In this document: positions 41,762 through 50,557 of the stretch, piece after piece
Layout: each line of letters begins with the position of its first letter
How positions within the stretch are numbered: the first letter of the stretch is position 1
Made by a program: the position numbers and the translations under genes
Notes under the pieces: generated by a model
What the model was told of the DNA's origin: nothing
The model's input: the letters and a program-made list of their open reading frames with translations, nothing else
The model's database searches: none
Assembly (NCBI GenBank): GCA_035623985.1
Contig: DASPSJ010000094.1
Span: 52,124-116,123, forward strand
Direction: 5' to 3'
Length of the DNA: 64,000 bases
Source: DAHUYF01 sp035623985
GTDB lineage: Bacteria > Pseudomonadota > Alphaproteobacteria > ATCC43930 > CGMCC-115725

Positions 41762-42721
41762 TTACGAGAGCTGATACCATCCGCGCCACTGGCCCGGATG
41801 TGCGAGCACGAAACGCTCGAGCCGCGCGATGTAATCGCGGTGAGCGCGGGATACGGCGTCGTCTTCTGATTCGGGCTGGCGGCTGTTGATCGGCGCGTCG
41901 ATCTCGACCTTGAGACCCTCCCTGCCGCGTCTGTAGGCGGTCACCGGCAGGAGCGCGGCGCCGGTTTTATGCGACAGCCGGCAAGCGCCGTCGGCGAGCA
42001 CGATCCGCCCTTGCAGGAATGGCAGCGAAGTCGGACGGGCGGCGTCGCGATGGACCGTGATCGAAATGATCCCGTTGGCGCGAAGTCGGGCGATGAGGGA
42101 GCGCATGGCTTTGTGGAACTCGCCGTCGTGGATGACAATACGCTCGGTGAGGTATCGATTCTCGATCGTGGTCTGGATGCGATTGAGAAAGCGAATGCCG
42201 AATTTGGTGGGCGATAGGCCGTGCCGTGGCCGGCTCAAATGGGACACCGGATAGCCGGCTTGCCGGATTGCCATTTTGCCGACCAACTTGGCGCCATGGG
42301 TATAGGAAACCCACAGAATGACTCCTTTGCCGCCGTCGATTGCCGTGCGAAGATGCTCCGTGCCCGTTATTTCGATTTTCGGCCGCCATCGTCCGGGCCG
42401 ATAGTCGCGCAGGATTTGCAGAATTGAAATGAACTCGTCCGCTGCGAGCTCCTGAACGATCTGGCGGCTGGTCCGCGGCGTGATTCGTTGCTCCAAGACC
42501 GTCGCGATCAACTCTCGGGTTCCGTCGCCTCCTTTGACGTACAGAAATGCGGTTAGGGGATGCAGCAACCGCGCGCAGGCGGGCCATAGACGCTCCGGCA
42601 CGCACCAGGAAATTAAAAACTGCAGCGGTAGGAAAGCGACGACGGCTGCGTCGCGAGCGCTGAAGGCGCGAACCGCGGCTTTGCCGATGACGGGCGTCTC
42701 GATCTGACGGACGGCTGGCAT
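41762..42721 (-). CDS. LpxL/HtrB-like acyltransferase in the phosphonate cluster
   Basis: A 319-residue protein resembling the lysophospholipid/lipid A acyltransferase family: a hydrophobic N-terminal stretch (VVAFLPLQFLISWCVPERLW), ITGTEHLRTAIDGGKGVILWVSYTHGAKLVGKMAI, and ISITVHRDAARPTSLPFLQGRIVLADGACRLSHKTGAALLPV. The last segment is the usual GxxxLADGPxxLAxxTGAxLLP-type region. The expected H-x4-D/E motif is only partly recognisable (THGAKLV), so activity is not certain. Lying between the PhpE-like dehydrogenase and the transporter genes in one operon, it suggests an acylated or lipid-linked phosphonate. Confidence 0.68.
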   Translation of the reverse strand: MPAVRQIETPVIGKAAVRAFSARDAAVVAFLPLQFLISWCVPERLWPACARLLHPLTAFLYVKGGDGTRELIATVLEQRITPRTSRQIVQELAADEFISILQILRDYRPGRWRPKIEITGTEHLRTAIDGGKGVILWVSYTHGAKLVGKMAIRQAGYPVSHLSRPRHGLSPTKFGIRFLNRIQTTIENRYLTERIVIHDGEFHKAMRSLIARLRANGIISITVHRDAARPTSLPFLQGRIVLADGACRLSHKTGAALLPVTAYRRGREGLKVEIDAPINSRQPESEDDAVSRAHRDYIARLERFVLAHPGQWRGWYQLS

Positions 42722-42769
42722 CAGGGATGCTCTCTTTTTCGCCCTCTGGCGATGGTCGAGATGCTTGTC

Positions 42770-43807
42770 TCAGGCGACACGATCGCTCTGCGGCGGCAAT
42801 CCCGTGGTCAGCACTTGATGAACTTGCGTGGCCAGCCGCGCCCGCTGGCTGATTTCCGAAGACTGCGACAGGAAAGCCCGATGCGACGTGACAATCACGT
42901 TGTTGAACTGAACAATGCGTTTGTTGACCGGATCCTCGTTGGGATTTTCAGGTGTGAAAACATCCGAGCCGTAGCCGCCGAGGCGGCCGTTCTCCAGGGC
43001 CCACAGCACGGCCGCCGGTTGGACCAGCGCACCCCGCGCAGTGTTGATCAATAAGGCGCCGGGTTTGATGTCGGGGATGGTGCGCTCGTTGATAATGGCT
43101 CGGGTTTCGTCGGTCAGCGCGCAGTGCAGAACGACGACGTCCGATTGCTGCAGGAGATCGGACAGGCTGCGGGACTTCTTGACGCCGTAGCCCTGCATTA
43201 GGTCGTCGTGCACATAGGGGTCCCAGGCGATCACGCGCTCGTAAAACACCTGCGCCTTGCGCGAGGTCGCCCGTCCGATCCTGCCGTAGCCGACGATGCC
43301 GAGCGTGAGCCCGCTCAACCGGCGTGGTACTCCGCCGAAGAAAATGCCCCATTTGCCGTTTTTGATATGGTCGTCTTGCCGACAGATGCCCCGCTCCAGG
43401 GCCAAGATTATCGACAAGGTGTGCGTCGAAACCTCTTCAACGCAGTAATCCGAAATGTTAAACGCGAAAATTCCCGCGCGCTTGAGGAGGCCGGCGTTGA
43501 GGTTGTCCACGCCTACGCCTTGACGCGCCACGACCTTGCAATTGGGACGTAGCACGTCGACGATTTCTTCGGTTATCTGAGTGCGATAGATCACCACCGC
43601 GTCAGCCTTGCTGAGTCTCTCATTCAGCAGCGGACCTCTGCGCACGAAATCCTGACCGTCATGAACGCCCAGATCGAGCCGGGTGGAGTGGCCGTATATC
43701 TGCATTTCAATATCGGCGCGACGCGGGTCGATCTCGCCGTCCTCGGTGAGCGCCCACATCGGATCTGTATAGACGATCCGCCACGGCTTGCTGTGCTCTA
43801 TCTCCAT
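42770..43807 (-). CDS. D-2-hydroxyacid dehydrogenase-family protein, PhpE-like (hydroxymethylphosphonate oxidation proposed)
   Basis: A 345-residue NAD-dependent dehydrogenase. The ATG at 43807 has an AGAGGA site at good distance; 43825 is an alternative. The core has VVARQGVGVDNL, the Rossmann motif LGIVGYGRIGRATSRKAQ, the WDPY segment, LLINTARGALV and a late VTSHRAFLS in place of the usual catalytic His region (TPHxA). PhpE of the phosphinothricin pathway belongs to this family and oxidises hydroxymethylphosphonate to phosphonoformate. The gene follows an HEPD-like gene, as in that pathway, so the same step is likely. A plain phosphoglycerate dehydrogenase relative is the alternative. Confidence 0.75.
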   Translation of the reverse strand: MEIEHSKPWRIVYTDPMWALTEDGEIDPRRADIEMQIYGHSTRLDLGVHDGQDFVRRGPLLNERLSKADAVVIYRTQITEEIVDVLRPNCKVVARQGVGVDNLNAGLLKRAGIFAFNISDYCVEEVSTHTLSIILALERGICRQDDHIKNGKWGIFFGGVPRRLSGLTLGIVGYGRIGRATSRKAQVFYERVIAWDPYVHDDLMQGYGVKKSRSLSDLLQQSDVVVLHCALTDETRAIINERTIPDIKPGALLINTARGALVQPAAVLWALENGRLGGYGSDVFTPENPNEDPVNKRIVQFNNVIVTSHRAFLSQSSEISQRARLATQVHQVLTTGLPPQSDRVA

Positions 43808-43863
43808 ATGCGTTTCCTCTGGCATATCTACGGCAGCGAAGCGAGAGACGGCGGCGGATATCT

Positions 43864-45213
43864 TCAGTCGTACCCCCAGCCGCGAAGATTGCGGCGGCCC
43901 TGCTTGAGAGTCGCTCGCGGGTCGAAGGTGTTGCTGAGTTGGATCTGGTCCAAGTAGCTCGACCCTGCGCCATTGCCCAGCTTGGCCAGCGCCCCTTGGC
44001 CGAAAAAGGCGTGCGGTACAAACGGACCGAGCCAAACCGCATCCCCCGGCTCGAGATCGATGACTTGCCGTTCCTCGTCGGTGCAGACGTGCAGCGACAG
44101 TTTCCCCCGTGTCGTGAGGTAGTGCGAAGGTCCGTGGTCGGTCAAATCCGGAGTTTCATCGCAAGCGGACTTGTCCACGCGCATGAACAGGCCGACCAGA
44201 TCGCTTTCGGTCGGGGCCGACGCCATCGACGCGACGGTATAAGACTGATAGCGGCGGATCGTGCTCAAGCTGTTGGCAACGGAACAGAACGTTTTGCCGA
44301 CCCGGTCCCGATTTTGCGCCGCTGGCAGGAATAAGCGGTAGTCCACGCCCAGATGCGTGCCGATCGCGCGCAGATCGGCGACCGATAGGGAATCCGAATC
44401 CCCGGCCAAATAACCGAGAATGGCGTTTCGGCTCAGGGAGAGAGTTTCGGCCAATGTTTCGGCGCTGAATCCGCGCCGGCCCATCTGCAACGTCATGATA
44501 CTGGCCTGCGCGGGGCCATCGCACAACTTCTCCAGCATCGTGTCGAAGGCGCGCGCGCTCCAAGCGTTGGCTTCGTTCAGGAAGCCCTCCAGGTTCGATT
44601 TTACCGTGTAGGAAATGATTTGCGCCCTCTCATCGGCGACCAGCGAGTAGGTGTGCCGACAGTAGGACGGTTCGGTATAGGAATCGCCGAGGATCCACGG
44701 CTCGCGTCCCGTCTTGTTGGCCGCCAGCACGTTCCACGTGTCGTCGGTGAGATCTTCACCCCATCGGCCATAGATGTCCCCGGGACCGATATTGACGGTA
44801 ATCGCCGGTTCGAGATGACCATTGTTCAACTTCGGCAGGCGGCCCTTGGGACAAAGAATGTCGAGGATGACGGGCCCCACCTTGCCTTTGGGCGATGGCA
44901 GCGAATAGTAATTGTAGAAGTGGATGCCGTCCCGATAGATCGCGCGCCGCGTCGCCTCGATCTCCCGCCGCTTCATGACGATGATCTGCGGCGACGCGGC
45001 GTTGTCGGCGGAAATCTGATGCGCTTCGACATTCAGGCATAGCGCCAGTTTTTCCACGAGGTCCGCCGGAAATTGGCAGGATTCCGACTGGGTTATCGGA
45101 TTAAGCGTGTCGGAGGGAATGCCGATCGTCCGCGCGGCGGCCTCGAGCGTGAGCTTGCGCGCGTTCAGCCAATGCATGACTTTAAAGCCGTCTACAGCCA
45201 CAGATTGCTCCAT
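43864..45213 (-). CDS. 2-Hydroxyethylphosphonate dioxygenase (HEPD)/methylphosphonate synthase family protein
   Basis: A 449-residue protein from the ATG at 45213 (GGGAGGATC site), close to the 443 residues of HEPD. A helix-turn-helix-like start (LTLEAAARTIGIPSDTL) precedes two cupin halves. The proposed Fe(II) ligands are His133 (NNGHLEPAITV), Glu181 and His187 (TEPSYCRH), the 2-His-1-carboxylate set of HEPD; methylphosphonate synthase uses Gln in place of the carboxylate. Lys20, Arg94, Tyr102 and Asn130 fall where HEPD substrate-binding residues are, at a constant offset. It should split 2-hydroxyethylphosphonate to hydroxymethylphosphonate and formate. The PhpE-like gene downstream supports HEPD over methylphosphonate synthase. 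Confidence 0.85.
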   Translation of the reverse strand: MEQSVAVDGFKVMHWLNARKLTLEAAARTIGIPSDTLNPITQSESCQFPADLVEKLALCLNVEAHQISADNAASPQIIVMKRREIEATRRAIYRDGIHFYNYYSLPSPKGKVGPVILDILCPKGRLPKLNNGHLEPAITVNIGPGDIYGRWGEDLTDDTWNVLAANKTGREPWILGDSYTEPSYCRHTYSLVADERAQIISYTVKSNLEGFLNEANAWSARAFDTMLEKLCDGPAQASIMTLQMGRRGFSAETLAETLSLSRNAILGYLAGDSDSLSVADLRAIGTHLGVDYRLFLPAAQNRDRVGKTFCSVANSLSTIRRYQSYTVASMASAPTESDLVGLFMRVDKSACDETPDLTDHGPSHYLTTRGKLSLHVCTDEERQVIDLEPGDAVWLGPFVPHAFFGQGALAKLGNGAGSSYLDQIQLSNTFDPRATLKQGRRNLRGWGYD

Positions 45214-45260
45214 CGCACGATCCTCCCTAAGCCCGACGCCCATTCGAGACCGGACTGTTG

Positions 45261-46466
45261 TCATTTCACCTGCGCGCACGCGGTCTGTCGTTTCAGGCTT
45301 CGCAGCATCGACGTCAGCTCGGCGCGTCCCATGGCGCGGGGATTGTTCTCGAACCGGTCGTAGGACATGACGTCCTGCGCCAGGAAATCGACGTCGATCT
45401 CATCGATATCGGCAAACGATTTTTGGCCGCAGGATCGCAGCAGATCCGCTATTCGCATCTCGCCTTGCTCCGGATCGCAGACTTGCAAGGCCGTACATAT
45501 GCGACCGATGACCGTGCGGACGTGGGATCGCCCGCGCGGATCGAGGCAGTCGTTTTCGGTCACGGCGCCGTTGAAGCGAAGCAGCGCGCCGATCGTGAGC
45601 GCGCAGGCGTGGCCGTGTCGAATGCCGTACCATGCCGTCAACGGATAGGAGATGGCGTGCGCTATGGTGGTTCGTCCCTGCGCGATGGTCATGCCGGAAT
45701 ACAGGCTGCCCTTGCTGAGAAGGAGATAAGCCGATCGATCGTTCGGTTCGGTGCGCAACTTTTCCAGGCCCTCGATCAGCAAGGCGGTGGCTTCCAGTCC
45801 GTAGTCGATGGATTCTTCCGTGGACTTGCACGACCAGCAGCCTTCGATTGCTTGGCAAAGCGCGTCGAATGCGCAGCTCACTTTTTCGGCCCATGGGGGG
45901 CTGGCCTGCAGCAGCGGATCGATGATCGCCAATCTCGGATAATTCTGCGGACGGGTGAGGGAATATTTCCTCTTCCGCCGCATGTCCCAGATGGTGGCGA
46001 AGCTTGTCGCTTCCGAGCCCGTTCCCGCTGTCGTGGGGATTGCAATCAGCGGCACGCTTGGGCTCGTAAGTTCGGCACCGGAAAGGGCGGCATCCAGATC
46101 AAACGACTGGTTTGCCAAAAGTGCGATCGCCTTGGCTGCATCAATGACGCTGCCGCCGCCGATGCCGACGACGAGGTTGACGGCCCCGCGCCGCGCCTCG
46201 TGCAGCATGGCCGTCACGCCTTCTATCGTCGGATAATCGTCCTGCTTGTTGAGCGTGATCGGGCAAAAAGTGCTCGCTTTATCGAGAAGCTTTTCCAAGC
46301 CGGGCTTTGCGACGGAACGTCGCCCGCAGACGAGCACGGCGCGCGGACCTTCCGGAGTGCCGTCAAGCGCTCGGGCAAGTTCGGGCAGCGACTCGCTCGA
46401 CCCCTCGCCGAAGATGAATCGGGTCGGCACGTAGCTTGGCGCCTCGATCGGCTGTGACTGGATCAT
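45261..46466 (-). CDS. Iron-type alcohol dehydrogenase, probable phosphonoacetaldehyde reductase (PhpC-like)
   Basis: A 401-residue group III alcohol dehydrogenase: NAD site GIGGGSVIDAAKAIA, then IPTTAGTGSEAT, and metal-binding segments AHAISYPLTAWYGIRHGHACAL. In phosphonate pathways such enzymes (PhpC, FomC-like) reduce phosphonoacetaldehyde to 2-hydroxyethylphosphonate, the substrate of HEPD. The HEPD-like gene lies 47 bases downstream and the decarboxylase making the aldehyde is at 50.6 kb, so this function fits well. It is the first gene of the leftward operon. Confidence 0.82.
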   Translation of the reverse strand: MIQSQPIEAPSYVPTRFIFGEGSSESLPELARALDGTPEGPRAVLVCGRRSVAKPGLEKLLDKASTFCPITLNKQDDYPTIEGVTAMLHEARRGAVNLVVGIGGGSVIDAAKAIALLANQSFDLDAALSGAELTSPSVPLIAIPTTAGTGSEATSFATIWDMRRKRKYSLTRPQNYPRLAIIDPLLQASPPWAEKVSCAFDALCQAIEGCWSCKSTEESIDYGLEATALLIEGLEKLRTEPNDRSAYLLLSKGSLYSGMTIAQGRTTIAHAISYPLTAWYGIRHGHACALTIGALLRFNGAVTENDCLDPRGRSHVRTVIGRICTALQVCDPEQGEMRIADLLRSCGQKSFADIDEIDVDFLAQDVMSYDRFENNPRAMGRAELTSMLRSLKRQTACAQVK

Positions 46467-46531
46467 CCCGGCATACCGACGGCGTGAGCAGGTTCAGCTC
46501 GGCACTGAGCCGTGCGTGAGCCATTACACCT

Positions 46532-46560
46532 TTTATAATAGAACTATAGTTGACAGACAA
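46532..46560 (-). promoter_or_regulatory. Leftward promoter of the phosphonate operon
   Basis: On the - strand TTGTCT (46555-46560) and TATAAA (46532-46537) are separated by exactly 17 bases, good matches to -35 and -10 hexamers. They lie 66 bases before the reductase start. The -35 box touches the -35 box of the rightward promoter, and the perfect palindrome AACTATAGTT (46542-46551) lies within the spacer, so one regulator could control both directions. Confidence 0.6.
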
Positions 46561-46578
46561 CCTAAATTGCGGTAGATG
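46550..46578 (+). promoter_or_regulatory. Rightward promoter of the phosphonate operon
   Basis: TTGACA (46550-46555), a perfect -35 hexamer, is followed after 17 bases by TAGATG (46573-46578), a poor -10. It precedes the aminotransferase ATG by about 57 bases. The palindrome AACTATAGTT overlaps its -35 element. Confidence 0.5.
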
Positions 46579-46634
46579 TGACGGAAGGATTTCGGTTCGA
46601 CGACAGACGCATCGCGGGGACCTGGAGCCGGGAC

Positions 46635-47879
46635 ATGCACATCGCCGCCAAAGTCTCCAACATAAAACCGTCCGCGACGGTGGCGTTGTCCGCTCAGGCC
46701 CGGGCGCTCAAAGCCGAGGGCCGGGACGTGATCAACCTGGCCGCCGGCGAGCCCGATTTCGACACCCCTGATCACATCAAAGTCGCCGCGATCCGCGCGA
46801 TCGAGCGCGGCGACACGAAATATACGTCCGTTGACGGGACGGATGTGTTGAAGCGCGCCATTGTCGAGAAATTACGGCGCGACAACGGTATCGAATGTTC
46901 GGTCAGGCAGATTTCGGTGGGCAGCGGCGCCTCGCAAATCGTCTTCAGTGCGCTTTGCGCGAGTCTGGAGCCGGGCGATCAGGTCATCGTTCCCGCGCCC
47001 TATTGGCCGACCTATTTGGAAATGGTGACGCTGGCGGGAGGCGCGCCGGTCATCGCGCCCTGCGACGCCAAACACGGCTTCAAGCTGCAACCCGAAACGC
47101 TGCGCAATTGCCTCACCGAACGCACGCGCTGGCTGATCATCAACTCGCCGAACAACCCGACCGGCGCCGTCTATAGCGCCCATGAGCTGCGAGCGCTGGC
47201 GGACGTCCTGTCGGGCTATCCCGACGTGAACGTCATGTCCGACGAGGTCTATGAAAGCCTGAACTACGAAGCCGAGCCTTGCCGGAGCTTCGCGGTCGCA
47301 GTGAACGGCTTCGCGCACCGGCTCTTCACGGTCAACGGCGTCTCCAAAACCTATGCCATGACCGGATGGCGTATTGGCTTCGGCTGCGGCCCCGAAGATC
47401 TGATCGTGGCGATGGCGGCCGTCCAGTCGAAATGCACCACCAATCCATGTTCGATCAGTCAGGCGGCCGCGGTAGAGGCGTTGGTCGGCCCGCAGGATTG
47501 CGTCGGCGCGATGCGCAGTGCCTTCGCGGCGCGGCGCCAGCTTGTTGCCGGTAGGCTCAATCTGATCGAGGGAGTGGAATGCCGGCCGCTCGGCGGTGGT
47601 CTTTCCGTCTTCGTCGATTTCACCGGCGTGCTGGGCAGGCGTATCGCGGCCGGCGGCAGCGTTATCAACGACGACGTGGAATTGGCGAGTTACCTGTTGG
47701 AGTACGCCAACGTGGCGATCGTCCCCGGAACGGCCTTCGGCGCCCCCGGCTTTGTGCGAATGGCACTTGGGGGTTCGGACGCGCTGCTGGAAGAGGCGTG
47801 CAAGCGCATCGAGGCCGCATGCGATGAACTCCTCGACGCGGCTGCGAGTCCTCCGCGCGCGCTTGCGGCTTTGGGATGA
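46635..47879 (+). CDS. Class I PLP-dependent aminotransferase in the phosphonate cluster
   Basis: A 414-residue fold-type I aminotransferase from ATG 46635, the start that matches the AspC-like N-terminus (KVSNIKPSATVALSAQARALKAEGRDVINLAAGEPDFDTP). The cofactor lysine is in VNGVSKTYAMTGWRIGF. Asn in NSPNNPTGAVY and Asp/Tyr in MSDEVYESL complete the PLP site. The substrate is not clear: it may aminate a keto-acid part of the product or act on a phosphonate keto acid. Its stop overlaps the ligase gene by four bases. Confidence 0.88.
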   Translation: MHIAAKVSNIKPSATVALSAQARALKAEGRDVINLAAGEPDFDTPDHIKVAAIRAIERGDTKYTSVDGTDVLKRAIVEKLRRDNGIECSVRQISVGSGASQIVFSALCASLEPGDQVIVPAPYWPTYLEMVTLAGGAPVIAPCDAKHGFKLQPETLRNCLTERTRWLIINSPNNPTGAVYSAHELRALADVLSGYPDVNVMSDEVYESLNYEAEPCRSFAVAVNGFAHRLFTVNGVSKTYAMTGWRIGFGCGPEDLIVAMAAVQSKCTTNPCSISQAAAVEALVGPQDCVGAMRSAFAARRQLVAGRLNLIEGVECRPLGGGLSVFVDFTGVLGRRIAAGGSVINDDVELASYLLEYANVAIVPGTAFGAPGFVRMALGGSDALLEEACKRIEAACDELLDAAASPPRALAALG

Positions 47880-49408
47880 CGACCATGGCAGCGGCATCGA
47901 TCATCGAGCTCGCCAAGGCCCAGCCGGCCGGGAGACCGGCGATTTCCGGCATCGGCCGCATGCCGATGAGCTACGGCGAGCTCGCCAGGCTGGCCGACCA
48001 GACGGTTCACGATCTCAATCGGATCGGGATAGGCCGCGAGGATCGGGTCGCGGTCATTCTGCCGAACGGCCCGGAACTGGCCGCGGTCTTCGTGTCTATT
48101 GCCGCCGGCGCCAGTGTCGCACCCCTCAATCCGGCATTCCGCGAGGATGAATTCGATGCGTACCTTGCTGATCTCGCGGTCAAAGCCGTGGTCGTCGAAA
48201 AGCAGACATCGTCAATCGCAGCCACGGTCGCCAGGCGGCGCGACATTCCGGTTCTCGAACTCGCGTCCGACCCGCAGCGCCCGGCGGGCTGGTTCCGGCT
48301 GCTCGACGATCGACGGCGCCATGGCGCGGCACTTCGCGGCGGCATGGCGCAAACAAGCGACGAAGCTTTGGTGCTGCACACGTCAGGGACGACGTCGCGT
48401 CCCAAGATAGTTCCCCTGACGCAGCATAACCTGATCCGATCGGCGAATAATGTGCAGGCAGTGTTGCAGCTTCGGCCTGACGACGTTGGCCTCAACATCA
48501 TGCCGCTGTTTCATATTCATGGCCTGGTCGCTTCGCTGCTCGTCTCGCTCGTGGCGGGAGCCGCGATCACGTGTGCTCCGGCCTTCGACCCGCTCAAATT
48601 TTACCGCTGGTTCGCCGAAGCAAGGCCGAGTTGGTATACCGGCGTGCCGACGATGCACCAGGCGATTTTGGCGCGCGCGCCGCATAACCAATCCGCCGTG
48701 CGCGCCACCCGCCTGCGTTTCATTCGATCATGCTCCGCGGCTTTGCCGTCGAAAATCGCCGACGACCTGGAGCGGCTTTTTCGATGTCCGGTGATCGAAG
48801 CTTACGGCATGACCGAGGCCGCGCATCAGATCGCCTGCAACCCGTTGCCGCCGATGCGGCGCAAGATCGGGACCGTCGGATTGCCGGCCGGGCCGGAGGT
48901 TTGCGTTCTTGACGAGCGGCACGGGCCCGCCGGCCCCGATCAGGTCGGCGAGATCGTCATCCGCGGCTCCAACGTCTTCGCCGGCTACGCCAATAACCAT
49001 GAGGCCAATGCGAATTCCTTCGTCGGCGGCTGGTTCCGCACCGGAGATCTGGGATTCGTCGATCGGGACGGGTACCTGACCGTAACCGCGCGATCCAAGG
49101 AGATCATCATTCGCGGCGGTGAGAAGATCGCGCCGCGCGAGATCGATGAAGTCCTGCATGCTCATCCGGCGGTCGAGCAGGCAATCGCTTTCTCGCTGCC
49201 GCACCCGACGCTCGGCGAGGACATCGCCGCCGTTGTCGTGCTTAAGGACGGCGCTCACGCCAGCGAAAACGAGATCAGGAGCTTCGTCGCCGAGCGGTTG
49301 GCGAAGTTCAAGGTACCGCGACGCATTCTGTTCCGCAACGAGATCCCAAAAAGTGCGACCGGGAAACCGCAACGCATCATCTTGGCACAGACCTTGGGTC
49401 TTCTTTGA
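47876..49408 (+). CDS. AMP-forming acyl ligase (ANL superfamily) in the phosphonate cluster
   Basis: A 510-residue adenylating enzyme: P-loop LHTSGTTSRPKIVPLTQHN, AYGMTEAAHQIACNPLPP, the WFRTGDLGFVDRDGYLTVTARSKEIIIRGGEKIAPREID hinge region, and the C-terminal catalytic lysine in KSATGKPQR. The overall pattern resembles oxalate/malonate-CoA ligase relatives. It activates a small carboxylic acid as acyl-AMP and perhaps acyl-CoA. Together with the aminotransferase it could supply an amino-acid or acyl unit for coupling to the phosphonate. The substrate is unknown. Confidence 0.88.
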   Translation: MTTMAAASIIELAKAQPAGRPAISGIGRMPMSYGELARLADQTVHDLNRIGIGREDRVAVILPNGPELAAVFVSIAAGASVAPLNPAFREDEFDAYLADLAVKAVVVEKQTSSIAATVARRRDIPVLELASDPQRPAGWFRLLDDRRRHGAALRGGMAQTSDEALVLHTSGTTSRPKIVPLTQHNLIRSANNVQAVLQLRPDDVGLNIMPLFHIHGLVASLLVSLVAGAAITCAPAFDPLKFYRWFAEARPSWYTGVPTMHQAILARAPHNQSAVRATRLRFIRSCSAALPSKIADDLERLFRCPVIEAYGMTEAAHQIACNPLPPMRRKIGTVGLPAGPEVCVLDERHGPAGPDQVGEIVIRGSNVFAGYANNHEANANSFVGGWFRTGDLGFVDRDGYLTVTARSKEIIIRGGEKIAPREIDEVLHAHPAVEQAIAFSLPHPTLGEDIAAVVVLKDGAHASENEIRSFVAERLAKFKVPRRILFRNEIPKSATGKPQRIILAQTLGLL

Positions 49409-49440
49409 TTGGCTCCGGGAGGAAGAAGGCATCGCAAACT

Positions 49441-50390
49441 TTGCGAGACACGAGTTCAAAAATCGCTCGTTACCGACATCGCCGCCGCTTCGCGTGTTGC
49501 CGGAAGCTGACCAAATCGCCTTCTTGATGGAGGCGCATTACGAACTGAGCGCCGGGATCGCCGAAGAGGACGGCTTCCGGGCTTTGTGAGCTTCGGCATT
49601 GTCGATGTCAGCGTCGCTCGGTGTGCGCGACCGCAACGAGGCGTCGTGGACGCAGATCATGAAAATTATCGGATACATGGTCGACTCGGTTTCCGCGCCG
49701 GTCGTGACGGACGGCGACGCCGGGTTCGGCGACTTCAACAATGCCGGGCGCCCAGCGTGGAAATCGTATCGACGCGGCGTCGCTGGCGGCCGCCTGAAAA
49801 ACCAGACTTTTCCGAGGACCAATTCGTTCCTCGGGCCCGATCAGCCGCCGGCGCCGATGGGGGAATTCCGCTGCAAGATCAAAGCGGCGAAGGACTCGCA
49901 ATCCAATGGGGTTTTTTGCGTGGCGGTACGCGTCGAGGCGCTCGTCTCCCGCCGCAGCACGGATGAGGCGCTCTGGCGGAGCGAGGCCCGCCACGCGGCC
50001 GGCGCCGATACCAATTTGATTTGCTCGAAAGAGAGCTCGGCTGATGAGGTTCCGCAAATCATCGGCCGCTGGGATGGCTTCTCGCCGGTAATCATAGGCC
50101 CGGCCATGTACCGCGCGACGCCGGCCGATTTGTTCCGCAAAGGCGGAATTTCGGCGGTGATTGGGGCCAATCACGCTTTGCGCGCCGCCATTTCGGCGAC
50201 GCGGAGCATTATCGGCCGAATCCGGAAAAATCGGTCGGTCTTGGAGGTTAATGGCGATATGGTGTCCGTTGCGGAAGCGTTTCGGCCAACCAATGTCGAT
50301 GAACTGGAAATGGCCGAGAAGATATACGCCGAGCCGGCCCGCACGCTCCCCTCTATTGCCGACGGCAAGCTGCGAAAGGTGCGCCGCTGA
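49441..50390 (+). pseudogene. Inactivated PEP mutase copy (in-frame TGA and lost catalytic motif)
   Basis: One reading frame runs through this segment and aligns throughout with the intact PEP mutase at 17.1 kb, but it contains TGA at 49587-49589 exactly where the intact protein has Trp55 (GFRAL-stop-ASALS against GFKGIWASGLS). The diagnostic EDKxxxKxNS is also degraded, to LKNQTFPRTNS, removing the catalytic Glu-Asp-Lys. DGDAGFGDFNNA is kept. Several motif changes plus the stop mean it cannot be an active mutase even with readthrough. It follows the ligase gene directly, in the place where a phosphonate cluster would carry pepM. The 167 bases after it hold no gene. Confidence 0.88.
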
Positions 50391-50557
50391 TCCAAGCAAG
50401 TGCCGGGCTCCAGCCGCTCTGCCGGCTCGCAGGTCGGCCGCGAGGCAAAGACCGGATTAGCGTCTACGGCACGTCATAATGTCGATCCGCGGGCCGGATG
50501 ACGGAGCTTCGATGAGATCTCGAGTGGAGACTCTGATTAGACTTTGGAGATTGGCTG

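Noticed and set aside
43864..45213. Methylphosphonate synthase instead of HEPD
   Set aside because: The visible ligand set has Glu181, as in HEPD, and a PhpE-like gene that would use the HEPD product follows. Not fully excluded because the families are close.
49599..50390. A functional second PEP mutase starting downstream of the stop codon
   Set aside because: It would lack the first beta strands of the barrel, and the catalytic EDK of the diagnostic motif is replaced.
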